Assembly: GCA_028023455.1 (NCBI GenBank)
Contig: JAQFVV010006197.1
Location: 17,913,254-17,977,253 of the forward strand
DNA from: Epiperipatus broadwayi
Taxonomy: Eukaryota > Onychophora > Udeonychophora > Euonychophora > Peripatidae
Direction of reading: 5' to 3'
DNA: 64,000 nucleotides
Position 1 is the stretch's first letter; each line of letters starts with the position of its first letter. Both the position numbers and the translations under genes were made by a program. Positions 26,401 to 34,551 of the stretch are shown one piece after another. The notes under the pieces are model-generated. The model saw only the letters and a program-made list of their open reading frames with translations, had not been told where the DNA came from and did not search any database.

Positions 26401-27366
26401 CATATTCTTTTTTTAAAAAGGCTATGTTTGTTCGTGTGTAATAATTATATCTTAGATAATAAATTTAAGATTGATATAAATTCAACCAACCGACTCAAAT
26501 TTGACTAAGTAAAATAATTTGTGCATGCACTTAAATTTGCAATTATGAAAAGAAAAAAAAAGGATTTTTAACTAATAAGTGTATCATCGTATGTTTTTTT
26601 TTTCTGATGCCATTAATGCAACCGTATTTTCTCTGATTTTAAAAGAATAAGATTTAAATCAATTATCACTTATTTTAAAAATACAATAATCGAAGGTATT
26701 ATTGTTCGTGAGTTCAGAGGCAATGCAAGTACCGGAAGTAACAGAATCAGACCGCAATTCATGGATCTTAAGTTCTAGAGCCCATCAGACTATCACTTTA
26801 CCAAACAGCGTGGGGCATAGCTACTTCTTAGAGTTTAACTTAGACAAAACTATATATTCACGTTCTTATTTCATTAATAGTAACACTGATGCTTATAAGT
26901 TAAATTTTTCCTTAGAAGAATCTATTCGATAGAGAAATAAAAAAAACAACAAAAACATAAAGGATTCCAAATACATTCAATATAGACTTCACTAATTACA
27001 GGCATAATTGTGGATAATGGTATATATAATGAAAATGAGGAAAGTGAAAACAAGTTTGATTATAAAGAAGATTCGTGGCATCATAAAAAAAAAAAAAAAA
27101 TCTACGGGGATTACTACTGTTATTTATATATATAGACCATTAACTTTGAGTGGTGATAAAAATCATTAGTCTGCTTCCTTTATTGACCATAAAGTATCAT
27201 ATATTTTAGAGGTAATCATAAAAATAAAATATCACGAGGTGATAAAATGTTTTTATAATTCTCGAATAATTATCTCCATAAAATGTAAATATTGTAGACA
27301 TATAAAATAGAAATAGTTATTAAACTAACTTACTTCTTCTTTTGTTTTATCTTTATCATCAGCCAT
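2354..27366 (-). CDS. CLP1: CLP1 polyribonucleotide 5'-hydroxyl-kinase, 8 coding exons, 3' part outside window
   Basis: Joined exons (minus strand): 27366-27334, 25527-25450, 21852-21739, 15532-15407, 8745-8632, 8247-8220, 2695-2525 and 2443-2354. They encode about 251 residues of a protein that is usually about 425 long. Known role of the family: ATP-dependent RNA 5'-OH kinase, a nuclear subunit of pre-mRNA cleavage factor II that also works with the tRNA splicing endonuclease. Visible are the N-terminal beta domain ([29 protein letters not shown]), the Walker A loop GPTDVGKST (about residues 122-130), LDVGQ and [12 protein letters not shown]. Reading phase closes across every junction, and residue order follows human CLP1 without gaps. 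All introns have GT-AG ends except intron 3, which is AT-AC. The start ATG is the first codon of a reasonable acidic/lysine-rich N-terminus ([11 protein letters not shown]). The first exon and promoter are supported by sequence only. Confidence 0.95.
2525..2695 (-). CDS. CLP1: CLP1 coding exon 7
   Basis: 171 nt coding [37 protein letters not shown] and [19 protein letters not shown]. Enters in phase 1 and leaves in phase 1 at a GTAAGG donor. An 81-nt intron separates it from exon 8. Confidence 0.95.
2850..3543 (+). mobile_element. Hammerhead-ribozyme repeat family B, copy 1 (inverted piece plus tandem unit)
   Basis: An insertion of about 694 bp in CLP1 intron 6, flanked by an exact 12-bp duplication, attatattatta, at 2838-2849 and 3544-3555. 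The left part (about 2850-2990) is an inverted copy of the following piece, giving a long near-perfect palindrome (arms about 2851-2990 and 2991-3118). From about 2993 the plus-strand unit runs on through a hammerhead ribozyme (3388-3444) and repeats the ttaagtgtatc segment at 3470, a period of about 475 bp. No protein is encoded. The ends fall inside the circular unit rather than at a fixed terminus. Confidence 0.8.
3388..3444 (+). ncRNA. Type I hammerhead ribozyme, family B
   Basis: The core CTGATGA and GAAA is complete. Stem I pairs TAATC with GATTA and ACCAA with TTGGT across a 3-nt bulge. Stem II pairs TGCT with AGCA, with a U-U mismatch at its base. Stem III is the minimal palindrome ATACGTAT, and predicted cleavage follows the A of TATA|TTGG. 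This order of stems, open at stem I, is type I. Confidence 0.75.
4474..4659 (-). pseudogene. hAT transposase fragment, C-terminal dimerisation region
   Basis: The open stretch carries [20 protein letters not shown] followed by LASLDVV-like residues, corresponding to the RSFSKLKLIK...LSIE block near the C-terminus of these transposases. Confidence 0.75.
6000..6269 (-). pseudogene. hAT transposase fragment, DUF4371 region
   Basis: An open stretch of about 89 codons containing [19 protein letters not shown] and [18 protein letters not shown], which are family hallmarks. It is broken on both sides by stops. Confidence 0.8.
7249..7324. repeat. Two-copy tandem repeat inside the hAT 5' region
   Basis: The motif atgcatcatgctatcaattc and its continuation to catatgaaa occurs twice, about 46 bp apart, with almost no change. 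Confidence 0.85.
8220..8247 (-). CDS. CLP1: CLP1 coding exon 6, 28-nt microexon
   Basis: Twenty-eight nucleotides coding GQISVPGTI plus the first base of the next glycine codon. It fills exactly the gap between LDVGQ and ALLVERP expected from CLP1 relatives (GSVSIPGTMG in human). Acceptor TTTTAG and donor GTAAGT are good. Confidence 0.92.
8632..8745 (-). CDS. CLP1: CLP1 coding exon 5 (Walker A P-loop)
   Basis: Thirty-eight codons, [18 protein letters not shown] followed by [19 protein letters not shown]. It contains the nucleotide-binding P-loop GPTDVGKST and the conserved LDVGQ. Phase 0 at both ends, with TTTAG acceptor and GTATAA donor. Confidence 0.96.
9960..11310 (+). mobile_element. Decayed CR1/Jockey-like LINE reverse transcriptase in CLP1 intron 4
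   Basis: Plus-strand fragments in shifting frames give [15 protein letters not shown] (about 10050), [17 protein letters not shown] (about 10260-10315), a [14 protein letters not shown] block (about 10450), a YTDDT active-site remnant (about 10530) and [10 protein letters not shown] (about 10730). This is the motif order of the RT domain of chicken-repeat/Jockey type LINEs. Frameshifts and stops throughout show it is dead. Ends are not defined. Confidence 0.65.
12581..12794. mobile_element. Fold-back element (MITE-like palindrome)
   Basis: The arms aaatcatatacaacagctat (12591 on) and its complement (to about 12785) pair over about 80 bases. The centre contains gcacatgg and catgtgcc. No coding capacity. 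Family unknown. Confidence 0.65.
14646..14702 (-). ncRNA. Type I hammerhead ribozyme, family B, inverted copy
   Basis: Same fold as the copy at 3388-3444, with intact CTGATGA and GAAA. The stem III loop reads ATACATAT, and one stem I base differs (gagta for gatta). Confidence 0.72.
14861..14917 (+). ncRNA. Type I hammerhead ribozyme, family B
   Basis: Intact core and all three stems as in the copy at 3388-3444, including the TAATC/GATTA and ACCAA/TTGGT halves of stem I. Confidence 0.77.
15407..15532 (-). CDS. CLP1: CLP1 coding exon 4
   Basis: Forty-two codons from [15 protein letters not shown] to EEDSRGPR. It follows an AC acceptor preceded by a TTTTTTAAC branch-like site. The donor is GTAAAT in phase 0. 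Confidence 0.94.
17130..17345. repeat. Imperfect triplicated segment in CLP1 intron 3
   Basis: Three diverged copies of about 65 bp share ga(t)taagatctttat...gaagaaatga...gtttatcaatt. Likely a local tandem amplification; no function suggested. Confidence 0.6.
18510..20400. repeat. Two diverged copies of an ~600-bp unknown segment
   Basis: The block from about 18520 to 19160 recurs at about 19755 to 20400 (spacing about 1.23 kb). Shared landmarks include atttcattttatagatttga, agcattttttgtttatt, agcacttaaat, ataatggcttccaat and tctcttgttcac/tgctcttgttcac. Neither copy has an open frame, and no other copy is seen in the window. It could be an unrecognised repeat inserted twice or a local duplication. 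Confidence 0.7.
21739..21852 (-). CDS. CLP1: CLP1 coding exon 3, ends at a U12 AT-AC donor
   Basis: Thirty-eight codons, including [19 protein letters not shown] and [14 protein letters not shown]. The exon must end after GAA because the next bases, ATATCCTTT, match the U12-type AT-AC donor, and the next exon starts LSGKTEVAY as in the human protein. No usable GT donor lies here. Confidence 0.93.
21858..21883. repeat. (TA)n microsatellite beside a CLP1 acceptor
   Basis: A run of alternating TA immediately upstream (minus strand) of the exon 3 acceptor. Confidence 0.9.
22070..25270 (-). mobile_element. Decayed RTE-like LINE in CLP1 intron 2, split by a TIR element
   Basis: Minus-strand fragments: an endonuclease-end-like piece with RFRSQHL near 25130, the RT start [19 protein letters not shown] near 23190, [14 protein letters not shown] following a lost YADD box near 22840, [11 protein letters not shown] near 22770, and a C-terminal [17 protein letters not shown] piece near 22090. 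Stops and shifts are frequent. The order is that of an APE-type LINE with RTE-like RT. The block 23600-24660 interrupts it. The assignment rests on short matches recalled from the family. Confidence 0.5.
23600..24660. mobile_element. ~1.05-kb element with long terminal inverted repeats
   Basis: The left end (aatatgttatgtgtacta..., tacaagtgatactac) is the reverse complement of the right end (gtagtatcacttgtg..., tagtacacataacatat), and the match continues inward through ggttatttgtttaatt for at least 150-200 bases. There is no coding sequence, so it is probably a non-autonomous DNA transposon. It sits inside LINE debris. Confidence 0.6.
25450..25527 (-). CDS. CLP1: CLP1 coding exon 2
   Basis: Twenty-six codons containing [16 protein letters not shown], the first strand of the N-terminal domain. 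Acceptor TTTTAG and donor GTGAGT, phase 0 at both ends. Confidence 0.93.
25528..27333. other. CLP1 intron 1, no element recognised
   Basis: A 76-codon open frame at 26702-26932 (plus) has no family resemblance I can see and no supporting splice or repeat context, so it is left uncalled. The rest is AT-rich and featureless. Confidence 0.5.
27334..27366 (-). CDS. CLP1: CLP1 coding exon 1 (start codon)
   Basis: Eleven codons, [11 protein letters not shown], ending at a GTAAGT donor in phase 0. The short charged lead matches the poorly conserved N-terminus of CLP1 proteins. A 5' untranslated exon further upstream cannot be excluded. Confidence 0.8.
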
Positions 27367-28048
27367 TGTGAAAATTACATAAGAATAAATAAAATATAAA
27401 AGAGTTCACTGATTTACTTGTTAAATTTAAACTAAAGATCTACAGTCAACCAATGGTTGTTTTCAATTTAGAATTCTGGGTTGGAAAAACGACCTCTATT
27501 GAAAACAAATGTACTAAAATCCTTGCTGTGTTAAAAATGAAAAAAGGTAGAAAAAATAATTAAAATTTTAAATTTACTTAATATTTCGCGTCTTAAAATC
27601 ATGAATGTTTTTTTACGAGAATAACTTTGTGTTTATATATTGATATGTACGGAACCAAACTTTAATCTATCGGCAGCAGCATATTCATTAGTTATTTTTA
27701 GAAAACAACACATCAAAGTTTTAATAATTTAACAACGAGTTTTTTTACTCGTATATATACGAAATAGTAATGAGTTAGTATGATCAACTGGCAACTTGCT
27801 GGTTGAGCTTCATAAAATAATCAGTCTAAATTTCGCACTACCAATTCTGTACAATTCTTTATTAATGTCTTTCATTTCAAATCTAATAACTTTTTAAGTT
27901 GTTTTCCCACTAGCGTTTTCATCAGGATTTACATCGTGTTTAGCAAGTTTATATTCTTTGTTTCTCCACAGATTAAAGCCATGATGGTAACTTTTTATAA
28001 ACCTTGCTAATTTGCATACTATTTCACAGTTGTTCTTATGTAAATTAG
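27367..28048. promoter_or_regulatory. CLP1 upstream region (position inferred only)
   Basis: This interval must hold or abut the CLP1 transcription start, because it lies 5' of the start codon and before the first intergenic repeat. I see no decisive TATA or initiator element. Confidence 0.3.
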
Positions 28049-28061
28049 AATATCTAGTTAT

Positions 28062-28259
28062 AAGCCAATAAACATCACACGATCACTATTTCTTATGCCT
28101 GCTCTTAACTGTTATTAAAACAGGCAAAACTCTCTATACGTATTGCCACTCAGTTCAAGCCAGAGTAACCAATGGATTTTATGCACAAGCCTTCTGGCGT
28201 CAATTGATTACTCTGGTTTGCACTGAGTGGCAATACGTATAGAGAGTTTTGCCTGTTTT
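28062..28259. mobile_element. Hammerhead repeat family A, short fold-back copy
   Basis: A 198-bp palindrome flanked by an exact 13-bp duplication, aatatctagttat, at 28049-28061 and 28260-28272. The left end aaacatcacacgatcac is minus-oriented and the right part is plus-oriented up to gagttttgcctgtttt. The hammerhead region is missing; only the part of the unit around cacaagccttctggc remains. Confidence 0.8.
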
Positions 28260-28521
28260 AATATCTAGTTATTTTGCACTTTGCATAATACTATGTTTTC
28301 ATTATATTACTGGAGTGATAACGATTTTGTCCCATACTGACCAGTTCTAAACGCACACATTTTTATTTAAAGTCATCAAAACATCACATGATCACTCTCA
28401 TATGCTTTACATATGCTGTTAATAAATCAAATTCTCCATATAGTAATGCGACCAAGAGCAAACCTTCATAATCAATAGATGCAGGAAGGTTTATGCATAA
28501 AATCCCTATCTAGTGCCTACT

Positions 28522-28576
28522 CCAATATCCTCAGACTAGTTTCTAGTTTGTGGCTTTCATCAGTGAGGAGCTTTGG
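28522..28576 (-). ncRNA. Type I hammerhead ribozyme, family A
   Basis: On the minus strand: CTGATGA, then GAAAC, then TAGTC with the cleavage site. The stem II pairing is weakened (AGC/ACT) compared with other copies. Stem I keeps CCAA/TTGG and most of the inner pairs. Confidence 0.6.
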
Positions 28577-28973
28577 ATTTGAGAGAACTACACCTAAATC
28601 TTAGGATTAAATGCAACCCTCCAGCAGCTACCGTTTACCTATTTGGTTAACTATAAAGCTAGGAACCAAAGATGGGAACTCTATAATGTTTCCAATCCAA
28701 GCTTATTTGCTTATATAGTGATATAGATCTGAACTCATATCAATACCTATACATTTATATCTTTAGTTTTTCCAAAACCACAATCACTATTATCCTATGG
28801 GCTAGATTGGTATAATAACAACAAAATATCACATGATCACTATGTCATATGCTTACACATGCTGTTAATAAGAATATCAAACTCTTCATACAGTAGTGCC
28901 ACCAAGATGCAAGTCTTCATAATCAATAGATGCAGGAAGGTTTGCAAAAAATCCCTATCTAGTGCCTACTCAT

Positions 28974-29020
28974 TCAACATCCCCAGACTAACTTGATGCT
29001 TTCATCAGTGAGGAGCCTTG
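28974..29020 (-). ncRNA. Broken hammerhead ribozyme, family A
   Basis: CTGATGA and both stem I halves remain, but bases around the GAAA box and stem II are deleted, so it should be inactive. Confidence 0.55.
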
Positions 29021-29113
29021 AATTTGACTATAATTTTTGAAAAACCAAAGACATCAAAATGTCTGATGAAGGATTGTATTAGATCCTAAGACTTAAGTGC
29101 AGTGCTCTTAAAT

Positions 29114-29167
29114 CCAAGACTCCTCACTGATGAAAGCCACAAGCTAAAAACTAGTCTGAAGATGTTG
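29114..29167 (+). ncRNA. Hammerhead ribozyme, family A, mutated core
   Basis: CTGATGA is intact, but GAAAC reads AAAAC, which should abolish cleavage. Stem II reads AGC-CACAA-GCT, a paired G-C to A-T exchange relative to GGC-CACAA-GCC elsewhere. Confidence 0.65.
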
Positions 29168-29302
29168 AATGAGTAGGCACTAGATAGGGATTTTATGCAC
29201 CAACCTTCCTGCATCCAATGATTATGAAGGCTTGCACTTGGCGGCACTACTGTATGGAGAGCTTGGTACGTGAAATAGAAAAAGTGGCAAATAGGGTTTT
29301 GG

Positions 29303-31489
29303 TTGAGAATATACAGAAGAATAAAAGTAATAAAAAAAATGAGAGTTAGTAAAAGTGTAAAAGAGAGGAAAGAAGCATGCAGAGAATATAAGTGTGCTAT
29401 TAAGAACAAAGAAAGTGAAAATGATATTAATGCTAAATGGGGAAAGTACTTAGAAAAGAAGAAGTTGGCTAAAATGGATAATTATAGAGAGAGGATGAAG
29501 TTAAATAGTAAATTGTTAGAGGATATTAATAAAAGTGGAAGAGATGGGAGTAAAAAATTTTGGAATTACATTAAAAGGAGAAATGTAGGGGAAAGAGAGA
29601 TAGTATTAATAGATGATGAGGGAATAGAATGTAGCTCTAGAGAAGAGGTAGAGAGAATCTTAAATAGATATGTAATGGATATAGAAAAGATGTTAGATGT
29701 GAAGGAAGTAGTCATAGAAAAAATGGAAGCAGTTAGTAATGCGAATATTAGGTTCACAAAAAATGAATTGAATGAGGCAGGGAAGAGATTGAGAAGGGGA
29801 AAGGTGAGAGGTTTAGATGGATGGGCAGCAGAGATGGTAATGAATTTAGGGCATAGAGCAAAAGCAAAGTTATTATCATGTTTTAATAAAATGGCACAGA
29901 AGACAGTTTTTCCGGTTAGTTGGAGTAATACAAGAATTAGATTATTATTTAAAGGAAAGGGTAAGGATCATAGAAAGTTAAATAATTATAGACCGATAGC
30001 GGTAACATCAGTTTTATATAAAGTTTTCTCATATATGGTAGCTGGAAGAGTTGTAAAATGGATGGAAGAGAATAATGTAGTGGGGGAAATGCAAAAAGGT
30101 TTTAGGTCAGATAGGCGTATAGGAGATAGTTTGTTTGTAGTTACACAGCTTATGGAGATGAGTAGGAATTCAGGTAGATCATTATATATGAGTTTTATAG
30201 ATATAGAGAAAGCATATGATAGAATAAATAGAAATAGATTATGGGTAAGGTTAGCCAATTTGGGAATGGATGAGGCTTTAGTAAATATTATTAAGAAATT
30301 ATATGAAAATAATTATTATACTTACCAGTTAGGGGATATAGAATCAGTTAAAGTTAAAAATGGGGTGGGATTAAGGCAAGGATGCCCTATGTCACCTATT
30401 TTGTTTTTGTTGTTTTTGAGTGAAATGGAGAAAGCAATAGAAAGACTAGGAAGAGGGGTAGAGATACCATTAATAGGTGGCAAGGAAGTATATATTTTGT
30501 CGGGTCTTTTTTTTGCAGATGATATCTTTTTGTGTGCAGAAAGAAGAGAAGATATGGAAATTATGTTGAGGACATGTGCAAGGGTGGGTAAAGAGATGGG
30601 GATTAAATTTAGTGAAGAAAAATCAAATATAATGATGGTTAATACTGGGGAAAGAGAAGATGTAGAATTTTTATTGGGGGATATAAAGTTAAGTGTGGTG
30701 GATAGATATAGGTATTTGGGAATCATCTTATGTAATCAGGAAAATTGCTTGGATGAATGGGAGAAAAACTTGGTAAATGAAGCAAAGAAAAGAAAGGGTT
30801 TGGTAAAGAAACTAACAGTATTTTCATATAATAAATATGATGTAGCTAGAATAGTATGGAAGGGAGTTGCAGTAGCAGGGTTAACATATGGTAATGATGC
30901 ATTATGGGTTAGTAAAAGGGTTTTAGATTATTTAGAGAAAGTACAAAGGGAAGTAGGAAGACATGCATTAGATGCAGAGATGTGGACAGCAAAGGAGGCA
31001 ATTCAAGGAGAAATGGGATGGTCAAGTTTTTATATGAGAGATGCAAAAAGTAAAATGAAAATGTTTGGTAGGTTGCAGTTTATGGATAGTAAAAGAATAG
31101 CAAAAATAGTGTTCAATTGGGTTATGAGTAAGGGGCAGGCAACAAGATGGGTGAGAAAGGTAATGTGGTATGCGAAAGATTTGGATAAAGAATTTATATC
31201 AATATACTTGTATAAAAGATGGGATGATTGTGTTAGGAGGATTGTTGAGTGTTATAGTGGTAAGGAATGGGATAAAAGAATAGAAGCATTAATAAAAAAT
31301 AGGGAGTTGGAGAGATGGAGAACTAGTATGGAGGGTAAGAAGAGTTTAAATATATATAGAAGTAAACGGAATATTGCATGCGAGTTAATTTATGATAATA
31401 GTAAGGAAAGTAGTTTATTATTTAAGGCTCGAACGGGATCTTTAGCAACAAGAGAATATTCATGTAAATGGAAATCATGGATAATTTAG
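29303..31489 (+). CDS. LINE-A reverse transcriptase ORF (5'-truncated element)
   Basis: A 728-residue frame with the RT blocks in order: GLDGWAAEM (about 175), [19 protein letters not shown] (about 230), [18 protein letters not shown] (about 265), SFIDIEKAYDRINRNRLW (about 300), GLRQGCPMSPILFLLF (about 357), the active-site FADDIFLC (about 403), KFSEEKSNIMM and YRYLGIIL (about 470). The enzyme would copy element RNA at a nicked target. The upstream endonuclease half is lost. The apparent start codon is only the first ATG after truncation. The C-terminal zinc knuckle follows in another frame after a one-base loss near 31480. The clade is not certain; the APE domain in copy 2 excludes the R2-type endonuclease. 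Confidence 0.88.
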   Translation: MRIYRRIKVIKKMRVSKSVKERKEACREYKCAIKNKESENDINAKWGKYLEKKKLAKMDNYRERMKLNSKLLEDINKSGRDGSKKFWNYIKRRNVGEREIVLIDDEGIECSSREEVERILNRYVMDIEKMLDVKEVVIEKMEAVSNANIRFTKNELNEAGKRLRRGKVRGLDGWAAEMVMNLGHRAKAKLLSCFNKMAQKTVFPVSWSNTRIRLLFKGKGKDHRKLNNYRPIAVTSVLYKVFSYMVAGRVVKWMEENNVVGEMQKGFRSDRRIGDSLFVVTQLMEMSRNSGRSLYMSFIDIEKAYDRINRNRLWVRLANLGMDEALVNIIKKLYENNYYTYQLGDIESVKVKNGVGLRQGCPMSPILFLLFLSEMEKAIERLGRGVEIPLIGGKEVYILSGLFFADDIFLCAERREDMEIMLRTCARVGKEMGIKFSEEKSNIMMVNTGEREDVEFLLGDIKLSVVDRYRYLGIILCNQENCLDEWEKNLVNEAKKRKGLVKKLTVFSYNKYDVARIVWKGVAVAGLTYGNDALWVSKRVLDYLEKVQREVGRHALDAEMWTAKEAIQGEMGWSSFYMRDAKSKMKMFGRLQFMDSKRIAKIVFNWVMSKGQATRWVRKVMWYAKDLDKEFISIYLYKRWDDCVRRIVECYSGKEWDKRIEALIKNRELERWRTSMEGKKSLNIYRSKRNIACELIYDNSKESSLLFKARTGSLATREYSCKWKSWII

Positions 31490-31490
31490 T

Positions 31491-31742
31491 GTGCAAATTT
31501 GCAAGGAAGGTATAGAAAATATTAGGCACCTGTTGATTGAATGTAAATGCTTGAAAGCAGAAAGGGTACAGATAATGAAGTTATGGGAGAATAGACATGA
31601 ACAAAGTGACTATACAGAAAGTGAGTTATTAGTTTTTATGTTGGGTTTGCGAAGAGATAAGGGGAGTTTAGATATAAAGGCCATAGAGTTGACAAAGATT
31701 ATGTTGTGGAAATGGGATGGGGCAGAATATGGGAAGACTTAA
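31491..31742 (+). pseudogene. LINE-A C-terminal zinc knuckle, shifted frame
   Basis: It encodes [19 protein letters not shown] and the tail up to AEYGKT. Aligned with copy 2 ([20 protein letters not shown]), the first cysteine pair is disrupted at the frameshift, leaving part of a CxxC...H....C knuckle. Confidence 0.8.
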
Positions 31743-32137
31743 GAGTGGGGAATGGAGAATAAAATGGCTAACAGGTTTATCTGGGCATAATTGCTGAGAT
31801 ATTCTTGACTTCGTTTAAGGAGAAGCCAAAATACATCACATACTCTTATTAATAGCATGTGTAAGCATATGATATAGTGATCATGTGATGTTTTAATTGT
31901 TTTATACCAATCCCGCCCATAGGATAATGGTGAGTGTGGTTTTTGAAAAAGCAAAGTCACCAAAATGTATATCCTAAACTGAGTTCAGATCTATATCATT
32001 ATACAAGTGAATGAACTTGGGTTGGAGACATTATGTTTTCATTTTGGGATCTTAAGTTTATAGTTAATCAAATAAGTAAAAGGTGGCTACTGGAGGGTTG
32101 CGTTAGATTCTAAGATCTAGATGCAGTACTCTCAAAT

Positions 32138-32191
32138 TCAAGGCTCCTCACTGATAAAAGTGATAAGCTAAAAACTAGTTTGGGGATGTTA
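32138..32191 (+). ncRNA. Degenerate hammerhead ribozyme, family A
   Basis: The core reads CTGATAA and AAAAC, so two essential bases are changed. Stem II still pairs (AGT-GATAA-GCT), and the stem I halves are recognisable. Confidence 0.55.
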
Positions 32192-32291
32192 GGTGATTAG
32201 GCACTAGATAGAGATTTTATGCACAAACCTTCCTGCATTTATTGATTGGGAACACTTGCACTTGGTGGCACTACTATATGAAGAGTTTGGT

Positions 32292-33822
32292 AGTCATATC
32301 TTTATTTAACACATAAACCATCCAATGCATAGCAATACCTCACCTTCACTCTAAAAATAAGTTCTTTTCACAAGAAATAAGCTTATAAATTTTTTTGTAT
32401 ACGTTTTTCTTTGGAAGGGCTCAATAAAATTGATTTTTTCCTCTCCCATTCAGTTGTTTCTCTTTGTTCTGGCTGTAAAACACCATTTAGCTTTGTATGT
32501 GTGACTTGAATTGAAAAATGATCTTTTACATCTACCGCAATATATTCATCTCAATATCTATTCTTATCTAAAAAAATTTAATCCATGTTGTAGCTTCAGA
32601 ACCACAATGTGCAGGGCACATCACAGTCAAATCACAGTGATAGAAATCACTCCAAAACACATTCTGATTGAACATAACTTTTATTTAAATATAAGAGGAT
32701 TACTTTTTAATTTAAATTGTTCAAAATGTATTAAATATTATATACTCTATCTTTGAGCTGCATTGAACTAATGGGACCATTTTGGCATAATAAGTATTAA
32801 AAATTATATGTAAATGAAAGTGTTTAGATTTCTGAATCACTCCATTGTTATAAACATATTTTTATTGCAAATATTTTTTTATATAAATATAAGAGGATTA
32901 CTTTTTGCTCAGACTTATTTTGCTGTGATAATTAATAAAATTTATTTCCAAATTACCTTTGTTTAAACATCATAATTTATATGAAAAAGGACACATTACT
33001 ACTAATAATAATTTATTTAAAAATAAACTTATTTAACACATTAGCTCATAGTAATTATATGTAGTAAATAATTTAATTTATCAGTCATGTTTTATAAATT
33101 TTTGTCATGCATTTGTATGGTCATACAGTTAGAGCAGATTGTCAGTAGCCTAAACATGGGATTTGGGAGTTGAATCCAATTAATATTTTTTTTAACACTG
33201 AAATTTTTTTTTTTCAATACTCATATCATTTTTTAAATACTTTTATAGAGGAATTTGTTATTTAGCTAAAATTCATAATTAATCCATAAAATTACCCAAA
33301 CACACAACAGTCCAAATCTAAGAAAAACAGAATTAGTAAAAGAAAAAAAAAATTTTTAAAAAGATATTTTATGCACATTTCATTAAAATGGCATTGTAAT
33401 TTAATGTCCCTCTGTTGATTGTGACAATTATACAACTTTATTTGTAACTACTTGAATGGGGAAATGCCTACAAATTTTTTTACCTATGTTAGTGGAAGAA
33501 TCTAATTGTATGATTTTTTTTACTTATTGTAATCTCTCATTAAACAAAAGAAAATTCAAAGTATGGTATAACAGCTTCTAAAAAATTATCAAATAAACAG
33601 GTAAGGGTGAACATTTTTTCACTTTAGTAAATATAATGTAAACCCTTAAAATCACTAGATATCTGATTATATAGCATGACTAAGTTTTTAAATGAAATTA
33701 CAAGCATACAAAAAATTATTCTATTATTGAATGAACATTTGAGATTGAGAAGCTAATTTTGTTAATAGAAAATTCCAAATGAACTAAAGCAAAAAAACAA
33801 TAGTTATGTAGAAACAAATTCT
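32292..33822. other. Intergenic, mostly featureless
   Basis: AT-rich sequence without a convincing open frame. An almost exact short repeat, ataagaggattactttt, occurs at 32691 and 32887. The only other candidate is a tRNA-like stretch at about 33117-33185. Confidence 0.4.
33117..33185 (+). repeat. Possible tRNA-derived SINE head
   Basis: The stretch has an A-box-like gttagagcagattg and a B-box-like gggagttgaatcc at about tRNA spacing. No clear body or tail follows, and only one copy is seen, so this is tentative. Confidence 0.3.
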
Positions 33823-34033
33823 TGCTATGGTTGTAAAAGAGCCAAAGACACCAAAATGTATGGGTGCTGAATTGAGTTCAGACCCATATGACTATATAAG
33901 CTATTGAGCTTGGATTGAAAATATTAATTGTGTTTTCAATTTCATTTTCATAGTTTTGTAGTTAAATAGAGTTGAAAGGTGGGTGCTGGAGGGTTGCATT
34001 AAATCCTAAGATCTAGATGCAGTGCTCTCAGAT

Positions 34034-34087
34034 CCAAGGCTTCTCACTGATGAAGGCCACAAGCCAGAAACTAGTTGGGGATATTGG
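34034..34087 (+). ncRNA. Hammerhead ribozyme, family A, first unit of dimer
   Basis: CTGATGA, stem II GGC-CACAA-GCC and GAAAC are intact. The cleavage-site triplet has lost one base (tagttgggg instead of tagtctgggg), so activity is doubtful. Confidence 0.68.
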
Positions 34088-34496
34088 ATGAGTAGGCACT
34101 AGATAGGGATTTTATGCACAAGCCTTCTGGCATCCATTGATTGCTCTTGTTCGTACAAGATGGCACTATTATATGGAGAGTTTTGCTTTGTTTTGAATTG
34201 TTTAATAACAATTATGTGCTAGTATGAGATAGGATCATGTGATGTTTAGTGGCTTAACACCAATCCTGCCTAATAGGATAGTAGTGGCTATGGTTGTAAA
34301 AGAGCCAAAGACACCAAAATGTATGGGTGCTGAATTGAGTTCAGACCCATATGACTATATAAGCTATTGAACTTGGATTGAAAATATTAATTATGTTTTC
34401 AATTTCATTCTCATAGTTTTGTAGTTAAATAGAGTTAAAAGGTGGGTGCTGGAGGGTTGCATTAGATCCTAAGATCTAGGTGCAGTGCTCTCAGAT

Positions 34497-34551
34497 TCAA
34501 GGCTCCTCACTGATAAAGGCCACAAGCCAGAAACTAGTCTGGGGATATTGG
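34497..34551 (+). ncRNA. Hammerhead ribozyme, family A, second unit of dimer
   Basis: Stems I-III and GAAACTAGTC are intact, but the core reads CTGATAA instead of CTGATGA. Together with the first unit, the two monomers carry different single defects. Confidence 0.68.

Larger units (their letters stand above)
29269..31830 (+). mobile_element. LINE-A copy 1, 5'-truncated, nearly intact RT
   Basis: A non-LTR retrotransposon copy inserted in a family A array. Its 3' end (gattcttgact...aaggagaag) is shared with copy 2 at about 59900. The 5' end is truncated compared with copy 2, so the endonuclease is absent. Only one frameshift interrupts about 810 codons, making this the youngest-looking LINE here. 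Confidence 0.88.
28377..32291. mobile_element. Hammerhead repeat family A composite array, split by a LINE
   Basis: It begins with about 1.4 units in minus orientation (about 28377-29030, two hammerheads), switches at about 29030 to plus-oriented units (hammerheads at 29114 and 32138), and is interrupted at about 29269-31830 by LINE-A. Continuity of the unit on both sides of the LINE (gagagcttggta before, ttattaatagcatgtg after) shows the LINE landed inside the array. Outer flanks share agtcat (28371-28376 and 32292-32297), a short and less certain target duplication. Confidence 0.75.

Noticed and set aside
26702-26932. 76-codon plus-strand open frame inside CLP1 intron 1
   Set aside because: No recognisable domain, no repeat relationship and no splice-site context. 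Its length is not exceptional.
30322-30726. 134-codon minus-strand open frame opposite the LINE-A reverse transcriptase
   Set aside because: It mirrors the RT coding strand; Ser/Leu-rich composition is the expected shadow of a Lys/Glu-rich frame.
33117-33185. Functional tRNA gene
   Set aside because: A- and B-box-like motifs are present but no cloverleaf with an anticodon stem and acceptor stem forms. Kept only as a weak SINE candidate.
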